This document shows positions 22,846-32,611 of a stretch of 64,000 bases of DNA, in pieces (within the stretch, counting starts at the first letter, position 1; each line of letters begins with the position of its first letter). Source of the DNA: Nelumbo lutea (lineage: Eukaryota; Streptophyta; Magnoliopsida; Proteales; Nelumbonaceae). Where the stretch lies: contig JAKGHH010000001.1 of NCBI GenBank assembly GCA_022828595.1, positions 208,072,348 to 208,136,347 of the forward strand, read 5' to 3'. The notes below the pieces were generated by a model that worked only from the letters and a program-made list of their open reading frames with translations, made no database searches and was not told the DNA's origin. Made by a program: the position numbers and the translations under genes.

Positions 22846-23648
22846 TTAGAGGGTTGTGATCCTAAGGATCAGAGGAGCGTGGCAAAGTGGAACAAGACCC
22901 GTCGTCCCCTTAGCTCGACGATCCCTCACTTGGAGATTTTTGGTGGTGGACGGATCACAAACACCTTCAAACGGGTGCTTTTGCACAGAAGCCTTCTTCT
23001 TGGACACCTCGGCATTGGCCCTCGCCTTGGTCGTTGCCTCTTCTGGTTGCCTTTGGGGAGTACCCTCGGCCCCTCCCTTTTTTGTGGTTTTCTTCTCTAC
23101 GACCACCTCAGCTAACAATATCGCCTTCATGTTGCCCTTCATATCTGCAAAATTGTACCAACAAGATATTAGAAAAGTTTGTCAAGGCTGAATCGTAGCC
23201 ATAGCTAGCAAGCAACAGGAGTGTCCAGACCAAGGGGGGCAGGACTAAGGCCAGCCTTCACCAAGGCTTCCTCCTTCACCAAGGGTCTAACATGAATCAT
23301 TCCACCCAACAAAAGCCAATTCATCAAGGCCTTCTCCTGGTCACTGCTACGTGGCGCAATCCTCTTGGCCAACGTATCTAGGCGCCCGTAGCAGGTTTGG
23401 AAGGACCAACCCTCAGGACAGTTGATAAAGAAGAATTTCTTCTTCCAATTATGAACGAACGATGAGTTGTCCACTACTTTTCCCTGTCGACCTTGGAAAT
23501 ACCATAGCCCTTCACCATCGGGATGCTTCCTTAAAGCAAACATGGCCCGAAATATGTTCACTATTATGGATACCCCTCGGAGATGAGCCATCACCAAGAC
23601 AACCACAATTGTCTTAACAACGTTGGGAGCGAGTTGGCTAAGGATCAA
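22846..23648 (-). pseudogene. Gypsy-type transposon protein relic (Transposase_28-like)
   Basis: The minus-strand frame 23648-23205 (147 aa) has ILSQLAPNVVKTIV, IIVNIFRAMFALRKHPDG, GLWYFQGRQGKVV, FVHNWKKKFFFINCPEGW and DQEKALMNWLLLGG. This pattern belongs to the plant 'putative gypsy type transposon' proteins. A TTTTGCAG|ATATGAAGG acceptor at about 23143 suggests an intron, then a charged Lys/Ala-rich segment (EKKTTKKGGAEGTPQRQPEE) runs to a stop at 22846. No clear donor was found and the N terminus is missing, so I treat it as a fragment. It lies between two LTR pieces of another family. Confidence 0.6.
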
Positions 23649-23785
23649 CTTGTAGTGGTTCTTTAATGGCTCATGTCCCTAGGTGTTGCATGGCCACTTT
23701 GGGCCTGATATTGTATGGTGTGGAACCCCACAAAAGTCTTACACAAGTCCATGAGGGTTCAAGCACACAAAGGTCTCAAACACAG

Positions 23786-24379
23786 ATGAAATCCATTGCC
23801 GATAATTTAGGTTTCCATCAGAGAGAGTGCAAAGCCTAATGTTCACTTTGTCTAAGAAAGGGGTTGATCATATCACTATGATCACCCACTCACGTAATTT
23901 CCCAAATTGCCCCAACATGCCCAGATATTTTGACCCATGATGGATCTCACTAGTTGATACAACAAAGGCAGCCTGGTTCACTACTTAGTGCAGTATCATA
24001 ATCAAGTTTTGGGTTATGTGTAACTTTCCAATTTTGCCCATCTCCAAGGTCCAAGGCATAACCGAAAATTGGTCTAGGTTCAATGTTTCTTCCAAACACC
24101 CACTGCCTGTGCTTGGGGTCTAATCCTAGCAATTGAGACAAGCTACCCCAACTATTTGGCAACACACCAGTGTCAGCCTTGTCAAGATAAACTCCCCAAA
24201 TCTATCCAATGGTTGAGAACATTCTAAACTAACACGAATCTCGTAAGTGTCCAGTTTAAGGGGTAATTCACAGAAAACATACCATCATTAACATGAAACA
24301 ATAATGTACTTTATTCATTTACAGATAAATGTTTATGTACACCAATCTGATTGGAGCTAAGGGCATACATTGTCTAACA
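23786..24379 (-). mobile_element. Truncated long LTR fragment
   Basis: On the minus strand it starts TGTTAGACAATGTATGCCC at 24379, a complete LTR left end. It follows the family to about 23786, where similarity stops at GATGAAATCC, right beside the position of the 17-bp palindrome. About the first 590 bp of the LTR remain. It is more diverged than the other copies. No TSD can be assigned. Confidence 0.75.
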
Positions 24380-25193
24380 GAGGATTAGAGGGTGGGAATG
24401 AACAAGGGAAGTGAGAAACATGTGATTTCTGAATCCAAAGAGTCATTTTGGGGTGTACGGATGGATGAAGCTATTTAAAAGGAGAAAATATAAAAAGGTT
24501 AGTGTTTTTAATCAGCTGACTAAGTTACCAGTTGATAATGGGAGCCACTTTATTTTCAAGGGTCCAAAGTTTAGAGAGTTTGGGGTTTCAACCAAAAAGA
24601 TCTCATTTAAGGGACGAAGGGGAAAGGAAGATTTTTGGATCTAGGTGATTACCAAATATGACAGAGTTGTTAAGCGAAAGATTAAGGCATGTGTTGAGAA
24701 ATGTGAAGAGTTTAGTTTATTTATAAAAAAAAAATGTGAAGATTTTAGTTTTGATTGAAGTAGGTCTCCAATTGGTTGTCCTCCAAGGGCTCTCGATCAA
24801 GAAAATAGTGAGAAAATTAAGGTTTTTGGTGCTTCAATTTCTTAGAAGGACAATGTTGCCCCATCTCAAGAAGTCATTTATGCCTCGGTGGTGACATTGG
24901 TGAATGATCCATAAGAAGGAAAGAGGGGGTGGAGATTGGGCAGAGGGGTGGAGCAAAGGAGAGTGAACTTGCTAAAGATGGTTGTTTGAGAGTTGCAGAA
25001 AGTAGTGACATGTCTAATAAAGGTACAATTGATGTTGCAAATCAAAAGATAAGCTGCCATTGAATTATTTTTCTTCTTCTTTTAAGGAAGTGGTGGTTGG
25101 TAAGTTAGGTGTAGATTCGGGGGTAGGAGGAAGGTTGAGGAAAGAGATTAGGTTGTTGTCAAAAAGGTGGTTCCTAAGAAGACTCATGGCTCA
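24380..25193. other. Unrecognised decayed sequence, target of the LINE insertion
   Basis: Left flank of the LINE at 25210-28054. A plus-strand frame at 24453-24644 has a basic, coding-like composition (LFKRRKYKKVSVF, GPKFREFG) and its continuation has stops and frameshifts. It may be an old LINE ORF1, but I cannot assign a family. Confidence 0.3.
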
Positions 25194-25337
25194 AGTAACT
25201 TGCACATCATTTTTTTTTTTATCAGTGAATTGTCAGATTTATTAAATCCAAGCCAAAGATAGTACAATTTAGGGAGAGGCACAAGATGCTACCTCCCCTT
25301 TAAGGAGGGGAGATGGAAGAAACCATCAACCCTTTAG

Positions 25338-25840
25338 TTAAAGAACAAAACAATGGAAAAAGAAAATTACAGAGAAGCCCAATACAATGAAACCCGAGTA
25401 GCCCCTTGTTTTAGCAAGATAATCAGCCAAGGCATTAGCCAATCTACCCAACCACTGAACTCTAACTGTCATGCCCCTCAATAGCCATTTGACCTTTTTT
25501 AGGATATCCTTAAAGTTCCAAGTGACAGTACCCAGGTCAGCCAACCATCCTACTACCACTTTGGAGTCTCCTTCAATAATTAAGTTTTGCACTCCAAGTT
25601 GATAAGCAATCTGTACCCCCTGTGCCACAGCTAGGAGTTCAGCCCTCACAAAGTCTCCTATTCCAACCGGTCCCGAAAAAAGAAAGCAATGATGTTGTTG
25701 TTCTCATCTCCCAATACACCACCAATCCCAGACGGTCCTAGGTGACCCTGACTACTTCCGTCAAAGTTCAGCTTAACAAAACCCTCCATCGACGGAGTTC
25801 AAGTTACTTGAACTCTAGGCTTCCTAGAGGAAGTGAGGGC
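25338..25840 (-). pseudogene. LINE RNase H domain relic
   Basis: KLNFDGSSQGHLGPSGIGGV (first Asp), RAELLAVAQGVQIAYQLG (Glu), LIIEGDSKVVVGWLADL (second Asp) and RLANALADYLAKTRG (last Asp) are all present, though a frameshift separates the first motif from the rest. RNase H of this type removes the RNA template during target-primed reverse transcription. It is followed by a hydrophobic tail (FIVLGFSVIFFFHCFVL) and the 3' UTR. Confidence 0.8.
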
Positions 25841-25849
25841 AACTGCACA

Positions 25850-26481
25850 TCAATTCCTCATTAAATCCTCAAAGGAATAATCTTCAAAGAGTTTTAAGGA
25901 TTTCAGCCACAAAATAGTCCTTGTAATAATACACTCTTTGACCTCAAGAATACTTATTTCCTTCTCCTGAAAAATTCTGGAATTTCTCTCTTCCCAAATA
26001 GTCCAAAGGAGAGCTGTTCTTATACACTTTAACATGATTCTCCCTCTTCTTGTGGTCCACACAAAGGTAAAAGGGGAAAATAGCAAATTTACCTCAACTG
26101 GCAAGTTCCACCTGCACTCAAACAAATCAAATACCCAATTCCAAATGGCTGCAACAAAAGGACAAGAAATCAATAAGTGGTAACAGTTCTCATTCTGCGC
26201 TTTGCACAAAATACACCAGTTAGGGGATAAACACAAGAAAGGTCTTTTCTTCTAAGGTTATTCATCGTATTGATTTTACCATAGTAAACTTCCCAACAAA
26301 ACATGGTTATTTTTGGGGGAACAGGCCTATACCAAACTTCCTTAACTAGGAAAGCCCGAGGAGAGGAACCGGAGCAAAGGGAATTAAAGAAAGAAGCACA
26401 AGTAAACGACCCTTTCGGAGTCAAAGTCCAAATCCTCCTATCAGAAATGAGTGGGTCCAGGCAAACAGAATCAAATAGCAA
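25850..26481 (-). pseudogene. LINE zf-RVT region relic
   Basis: RRIWTLTPKGSFTCASFFN and KEVWYRPVPPKITMFCWE, then (after a frameshift near 26220) CILCKAQNENCYHLLISCPF with the Cys/His pattern of the zf-RVT domain. TALLWTIWEERNSRIFQEKE follows, and the block closes at FEDYSFEDLMRN. Confidence 0.8.
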
Positions 26482-26496
26482 TAAGAGCTCAAAAAC

Positions 26497-27310
26497 TTAT
26501 AGGGATTCCTCATCCCTCAACCCTCTACGGAAGCCAAGGTCCCAATTTGTCAACAAAGGGGTATACTGGAACGAAAGAAAGGAAGACGTAGGTTCTTTTT
26601 TATAAAGGGAAATAGAGAAGAGAGAAGGAAACAAATCCCTAAGGGGCAAATTTCCCACCCAAGTGTCTTCCCATAAAAGAACTCGAGTCTCAGAGCAAGC
26701 ATCATACCTTACAAAGCGTAGGAACTGTGGGAGGATGCCATGAATTGCCTTCCAAGGTGTTGCAAGAGTTGCCCGTCTAGATACCCCTGCATCCCAACCA
26801 TTTCCGGAACAGCCATGGATACTTGCCACCACTTCATGCCATAATCTCTCCCTCTCAAAAGGCCATCTCCACAACCACTTACCTAGAAGAGCTACATTCT
26901 TAAAAGTGATATTCCCTAATCCTAATCCTCCTTCCTCCTTACTTCGACTAACTAACTCCCATCTAATCAAATGATTCTTCTTCTCTTGCCCCGGCTCCCA
27001 CAAAAAGCCCCTCATCATCTTCTCTATCCTCTTAGTTTCCTTAGTAGGAATCTTAAAGATAGACTGAAAGTAAACAGGAAAATTAGCAAGTGTGGATTTA
27101 ATCAAAGTCACTCTACCCCACAGAGATATAATTCTTTTTCCAGCTTGCCAACTTCTTTCCAAACTTTTCCACAACAGGGATCCAAAACTGGCTTTCCTTT
27201 GGGTTAGCTCCTAGGGAAAGACCTAGATAAGTTAAGGGCCAGGATGAGGTGGAGCACTTTAAGCAACCTGCAATAGCCTCTATTTCTTGAGCATCCATAT
27301 TGATTCCCAC
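26497..27310 (-). pseudogene. LINE connection region relic
   Basis: The frame at 27310-27113 has CSTSSWPLTYLGLSLGANPK and SQFWIPVVEKF. The next frame (27174-26497) has ISLWGRVTLIKSTLANFPVY, MMRGFLWEPGQEKKNHLIRW and WKAIHGILPQFLRF. These are the standard post-RT words of plant LINE ORF2. One frameshift separates the two parts near 27140. Confidence 0.8.
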
Positions 27311-27364
27311 CAGACAACTTTTTTCAAAGTTGATTTTTAGATTTGAGGCCTTTTCAAAAAAAGA

Positions 27365-28054
27365 TTATAGTATCATCTGCAAACTGAAGGTTTGGTTCTT
27401 AAGGTTCTTAAGGTTCCCAACCTTCCTCAAGTCACTTCCTTCACAAAAGATTATAGTATCATCTGCAAACTGAAGGTGAGTCACAGGCACACTATTTTTT
27501 CCTATTCTCCAATCACTCACTACCTCCTCCCTATCTGCTTTTGAAATCAATCTACTTAACACATCAGCCACATCAGCCACAAGAGTGAATAAAAAGGGGG
27601 AGAGTGGATCACCTTGTCTAAGGCCTCTACAAGTTGGGAAGAAGTCCTTAACTACTCCATTGACAAGGATAGAATAATGGCAAGAAGTAAGACAACCCTT
27701 AATCCACTTGCACCATCTTTCCCCAAACCCACACTTTCTTAGAACCTCTAAGAGGAAGCTCCAGTCCACCAAATTGTAGGCTTTTTCAAGATCCAATTTG
27801 CAAACAAAACCTTTTTTACCTGATCTCTTCATCTCCTCCACACATTCATTAGCTATCAAAATCTGATCTAATATTGGTTTGCCTTGTACAAAAGCACCTT
27901 GAGCCTGAGTAACTAGAGAAGGGAGTACCACTTTGATCCTCAAGGATAAGACCTTAGCCAAAATTTTGTAAACACTAGTCACCAGGCTAATTGGTCTAAA
28001 GTCCTTAGGATGCTTAGCAACAGCCTTCTTGGGAACAAGAGCTACAAAAGTAGC
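27365..28054 (-). pseudogene. LINE reverse transcriptase (RVT_1) relic
   Basis: An open minus-strand frame shows KDFRPISLVTSVYKILAKVL, GAFVQGKPILDQILIANE, KLDLEKAYNLVDWSFL, RGLRQGDPLSPFLFTLVAD and the catalytic FADDTIIFCEG (about 27470-27500). Two local duplications are visible. ADVADV comes from a 9-bp repeat near 27560. A 29-bp segment at 27363-27391 is repeated at 27449-27477, offset 86 bp, so the region after the FADD box is copied out of frame and the frame breaks. The polypeptide resumes as LKINFEKSCLVGINMD near 27300. Confidence 0.85.
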
Positions 28055-28070
28055 AGTAACTTGCACATCA

Positions 28071-29299
28071 TTCACATCACTAAAGTTTTACTGCACACTC
28101 CTGGTTTCCAAGTTGACTCACAATTCAGCTCCTCATCACAGAACCCACAACTAGGCATTGCCAAATTGGGATCTAGTAGCTTACTTGCATTTCCACTAAT
28201 ATCCTTTACATAGTTGATTTTAAAAGGTTTTTGGAAGCTTCTAAGGGCCTTTTTATTTTGAAATTTAAACTTGTCTCTACATAGGTGTTGATAGTTTGAT
28301 CTCCATTATCATCCACGTGTACACCCTGGATTATTGGTCTTTTGAAGAGGTTTACTCTATTAATACACAACTGATTTGATTGTTTGGCTTACCTTCTTTC
28401 CTGACTGCATAAGACTAATGTTGCCACCTCCTTTCTTGACTAACTTAGTCAACTTGGCACTATCTACTCAATGCCAAGAGGAACTTGGGGAGCTTCACCA
28501 ACTTCATACCCACCTTTAGGGGTGAAATTTTTTCACTAGCCTCTGCAAAAGCTCTGACTTGAAACTACTTCCCTGATTACCTCTTCTGAGATCCTTTGGC
28601 CCAGCTTATCATTTAGAGAAGGTCTTATCCAAAGGTTGTCCTCTCCATTACAGTACTTAGTGATGTGGTCAAATCTAATTTGGCATAATTGGATGGTAAT
28701 TTTGTTTCTTCTTCAACAACAAAGAGACACTAGGATGGAACTACAGCTATATGGAAATTACATACAACACCTCCCCCAAAAACTACTTCCACAAGTTTCC
28801 ACTCAAGAAATGCATTGCAGCATTGGCAGGCCAAAAGCCCTAATCCAACATGTCTACGCTGTTCATTCATCTTCCATGATACACCTTACTGCTGAATGCC
28901 ATGCACCAATCCAAAGAAGATGACTGTCCATCGTAGTCCCTTGTGGCCACTGTTTTGTGATAATATTTGCTTCAGATTCATATGGAGTAAGGAAATAACA
29001 ACATCCCATTTGTAATTCTCCTCACCTCAAGCTGAACCAAAAGCCCCCATTCCTTAGTTTCAATGCAAGCTCAGATAAAGAGAAAGGAGGGTTGACCTTG
29101 AACTTCCGGACCAATCTACATTTCAGGTGCTATTCTCCACATCCCATTTCTCATTTGATGAAATGTATAGAGCTTTTGCTCCTTGGATGATTTTGCAATC
29201 CCCATTCTACAGTCATGAAGAGGTTTCGACAGCTTCAAGGTAGGGAAACCTGCCTTCCTATTTCTCTCATCTCTATCAGCTTCCACCTGTGAATATTAT
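28071..29299. other. Right flank of the LINE; no clear gene
   Basis: Continues the sequence interrupted by the LINE. On the minus strand between 28560 and 28080, broken frames such as SAKLTKLVKKGGGNISLMQ and PNLAMPSCGFCDEELNCES look coding-like but match no family I can name. The rest up to the Copia LTR shows nothing recognisable. Confidence 0.35.
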
Positions 29300-29644
29300 T
29301 GTAGAGATGTAGAGCAATGACTACTGCTGTTATTTTATTTATTGTGGTCCCCACTGCTGCTGTTAGTTAGTCCTTTTTTATATTTGTTGTTAGGCTGCCG
29401 TTAGCATTGTTAGTTTATTAGTTATTTGCCTATGTAAGTAGTAGGGGCTTTAATGTAATTGTTATCTTTTTAATATTATTATAAAAGATGAGTGGGGCGG
29501 CAGATATAGCCTATCACTCCTTTCTCTTATCTTTCTCTTCTCTCTTCTTTCTTCCTTTCTCTTCTTCTTCTTCTTCTCTTGGCCAGTTTTTTCTTCTTAA
29601 TCTGCATCAACAATTGGACTGATTACAGTCCAGATTTGTCTACT
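29300..29644 (+). repeat. Copia 5' LTR, 345 bp
   Basis: Starts TGTAGAGATGTAGAGCAATG and ends AGATTTGTCTACT just before the primer site. A TATTATAAAAGATG promoter-like stretch near 29478 and a pyrimidine-rich (CTT/TTC) tract at 29518-29590 precede the end. It differs from the 3' LTR by scattered substitutions and small indels. Confidence 0.9.
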
Positions 29645-29656
29645 TGGTATCAGAGC
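29645..29656 (+). other. Copia primer binding site
   Basis: TGGTATCAGAGC, complementary to the 3' end of plant initiator methionine tRNA, the usual primer of Copia reverse transcription. It abuts the 5' LTR. Confidence 0.9.
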
Positions 29657-30297
29657 AAGATCTAGGGCTTCTCATGTGAGTCTAATCTAGCCGACCACAT
29701 GAGAATTGCCTAGGGCTGGAAGTTTAGAAAGAAAATTTTTTTCAGCAGATTCTTGGAGGCTACCAGAAGTTTTAGCAGCTGTCCGAAGATTGGAGAGTGT
29801 TTTTGGTAATCAGGAAGAATCAGAGAAGGTTAAAAGGATCAAGATTAGGTTTCGACCAAGATTGAAGGTGGCGATCAGAGTTTTCTGGGTAAGATTTCAT
29901 CTTTTCTTGAGGCCGGCAGCAGTAAGAGATAGGATGGACCTATCCAGAAGGGGCGGCAGAGCTTCCCTTATTTTCTCAGAGTTTTTTCTAGGGTTTATTC
30001 TTAACCCTACGACCAGAATTGACTGTGAGCCTTATTTGGAGGGTGCGGTCTGAAAAAAAAAAAAACTGACTGTGAACCTTTTTGGAGGGTGTGGCTGAGA
30101 ATTGCTGTTGTTCTCACAAGTTTTCCTTAACCCTACGATCAGACCTGATCTTTATCCTTCTTTGGCTGGTCCCTAAATCTGTTTCATCATTCAAAATTGT
30201 TTTCTGAGTGTTTCTAGACTTGTTTCAGCTTCCAAACCAGTTTTTTGGGGAATCCCTTTACTGAGAACTGGTTTCTCTTGATAAACCTATTACAGAA
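29657..30297 (+). other. Copia leader with a partial tandem duplication
   Basis: Untranslated leader before the gag ATG. The words GACTGTGAGCC...GGAGGGTGCGG (about 30020-30050) and GACTGTGAACC...GGAGGGTGTGG (about 30068-30100) are a diverged tandem copy separated by an A run. The 115-aa frame at 29706 is not conserved with gag and is not called. Confidence 0.6.
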
Positions 30298-31170
30298 ATG
30301 GCAGGAGTTGAGTTTAAGACTCAAGGGGAAGGTTTTTGGGGGGCTGGAAATGTGGGGGAAAACAATTTTCAGATCACTACTGTTAAATTTGATGGTTCTA
30401 ACTACTTGCAATGGGCTCAGTCAGCCATGATAGCGATTGGGGGCAAAGGGAAGTTAGGCTATGTGAGTGGAGATGTAAAAACAACAACAAAGGAAGACCC
30501 TTCATATGCCAAATGGGTTCAAGAGAACTATTTGGTCATGACTTGGCTGTGCAACTCTATGCAGCCCCATATTAGCCGAAATTATTTGTGGGCAAAAACA
30601 GCTAAAGAAATTTGGGAAGTGATGAAGGAAACCTACTCTCAGCCTCTCAATGTTGTTAGGGCCTATGAACTGAAATGTGAAGTAAATAATCTCAAACAAG
30701 GGAAGAAGCCGATTTCAGTTTACTTTTCAACTTTGAAATCCTTATGGCATGAAATTGATCATCTAGAAACTATTGAGTGGGAAAGTCAGAAGGATGCACA
30801 AACTTATAAAAAACAAGTTGAGACCAATAGGGTTTTTGAATTCCTAGCTGGTTTGAATTCAGATCAAGAGAGAGTGTGACCTTACCTCAAGCCTATTCCT
30901 TAGTGCATAGTGAGGAAAGTAGGAGGAAGGTAATGTTGCAGTTTCAGCCTATGGATTCAGCCTTGACAGTCGTAAAACCAAAATTTGGGCTTGACAAGGA
31001 AAGGGACACAAAGAAGGAGGATAAGAAGGACCTAGTTTGTGACCATTGTAAGAAGCCAAAGGACACCAAGGATACTTGTTGGAAGTTATATCCTCATTTA
31101 ATGACAGCAAAGATCAGAAATAAAAGAGGGAATGCCAATATGGCTATGACTACTGATGGTGTTTCTTCTT
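30298..31170 (+). pseudogene. Copia gag with zinc-knuckle remnant
   Basis: ATG at 30298 (MAGVEFKTQGEGF). The capsid region (Retrotran_gag_3/UBN2 type) has FQITTVKFDGSNYLQWAQSA, YAKWVQENYLVMTWLCNSM, AKEIWEVMKETYSQPLN and VFEFLAGLNSDQERV. At about 30878 the frame shifts and continues as LPQAYSLVHSEESRRKVML. The nucleocapsid motif CDHCKKPKDTKDTC keeps the three Cys but has Asp where the zinc-binding His should be. Gag would form the cytoplasmic particle; this copy cannot make one continuous Gag-Pol. Confidence 0.88.
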
Positions 31171-31607
31171 CCAGCACAAGAACCACATCCCTAGACACTT
31201 TAGCTGTTGTCCAGGCTGCTCTAACTCAGTTAGAAAGTGAAGTTGGTACTTCAGCTCTGTCATCTCATCCATCGATTACTTCTACTACTCCCACTTCAGC
31301 ATTTCCTCATTCAGGTACACGGGCATCAGCATACCATGTTTCAGGCCCAGGTAATAATGGACCTTGCTGGGTCATAGATTCAAGTGCATCTGACCACATG
31401 ACAAGCTTATCTTCTCTGTTTACTACCTATTGCTTATCCTCTGGCAGAGATAGAGTATCCATTGCTGATGGATCTCTTGTTCCCATCTCTGGGAAGGGAG
31501 ACATTAGATTATCCGATGCCATCTCCTTGTCCTCAGTTTTGCATGTTCCAAAACTTAGTACTAACCTAATGTTAGTAGCATTACTAAAAATCAAAACTGT
31601 TCAATGA
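31171..31607 (+). pseudogene. Copia aspartic protease relic
   Basis: CWVIDSSASDHMTSLSSLF (about 31360-31415) is the active-site strand, but the Gly of DSGA is Ser (DSSA). RVSIADGSLVPISGKGDIRL and SLSSVLHVPKLSTNLMLV follow, the typical flap and second half. A stop at 31607 interrupts the reading before the GAG-pre-integrase segment. Confidence 0.85.
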
Positions 31608-32611
31608 CTTTTTTCCCTGATCGATGTGTTTTTCAGGATCTAGAGATAAGGAAGGTGATTGGGACTGGCCGTGAGATGAATGGAATCTACCTGATTGGAG
31701 GGTATCTACATGGGGAAGATAAAAAAGTTGAAAGGTCATTTATTTCTCAGTCTGAGTCAGATTATGCTTTGGCATAATAGGTTGGGCCATTTGTCTTTTA
31801 AGTCTTTAAGGAGTCTGTTTCCCAGTTTGTTTGAGTCAATCCAGATGTCTAGTTTAAAATGTGAAAGTTGTGAACTCGCAAAGCATTGTAGAGCAACCTA
31901 TCCTTTGAGCAATAAAAGAAGTATTATTCCTTTTGAAATTGTGCATATCGATGTTTGGGGACCCTATCAGGTCACTGCTAGGGGGGGTACTAATACTTTC
32001 TACTGTTTGTTGATGACTACACTCATTTTTCATAGGTTTATCTTATGCACTCTCGAGATGAGGTCCCTACTTTGACTCGGAACTTCCATCAAATGGTCCT
32101 AACCCAACTTGGAGTCAAAATCAAGGTTTTTAGATCAGATAGTGCCAAAGAGTATTTTGCAAAACCCTTGACCTCATATTTCCTTGACCATGGGATTATT
32201 CATCAAAGCACTTGTCCCCACACACCTCAGCAAAATGCAGTTGCCAAGAGAAAGAATACGCATATATTGGAGGTAGCTAGAAGCATTATGCTAAACTCCA
32301 ATGTTCCTATACGCTTCTGGGGGGATGCCACCCATACAGCCATGTACCTCATCAATAGGGTTCCTTCTCGGGTCTTAGACATAAAAGTTCCATTCATCCT
32401 CTTATATCCTAATAAAGACTTGTTCACCATTCCCCTTAAAACCTTTGAATGTACTTACTTTGCCCAGATTCTTGGACCCCATCGTTCTAAGTTTGACCCT
32501 AAAGCTTCCAAATGCATATTTCTTGGGTATGCACAAAATCAAAAGGGATATTGCTACTATGAACCTATGTCTGGAAAACGATTTATTTCTATGGATGTGA
32601 CTTTTTTTTAG
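31608..32611 (+). pseudogene. Copia integrase relic
   Basis: The zinc-binding HHCC segment reads LWHNRLGHLSFKSLRSLFP ... CESCELAKHCRATYP (31755-31905). Core: HIDVWGPYQ (first Asp), FRSDSAKEYF (second Asp, about 32133) and QQNAVAKRKNTHILEVA, where the catalytic Glu of the usual GVAER is Lys. After a frameshift at about 32045 the domain continues to SKCIFLGYAQNQKGYCYYEP. Frameshifts occur at about 31690 and 32045. It would have inserted the cDNA into the genome; the Glu change alone should abolish this. Confidence 0.88.

Larger units (their letters stand above)
25210..28054 (-). mobile_element. 5'-truncated LINE with 16-bp TSD
   Basis: About 2.85 kb. The poly(A) tail is read as a T run starting at 25210. 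Target-site duplications AGTAACTTGCACATCA at 25194-25209 and 28055-28070 are identical. Reading leftward from 28054 it holds the reverse transcriptase from TFVALVPKKAV on, the connection and thumb region, zf-RVT and RNase H. The endonuclease and ORF1 are missing, as expected from incomplete reverse transcription. Frames are broken at about 27470, 27150, 26490, 26200 and 25660. Confidence 0.9.

Noticed and set aside
29706..30053. 115-aa frame before Copia gag
   Set aside because: It lies in the untranslated leader between the primer site and the gag ATG and shows no gag similarity.
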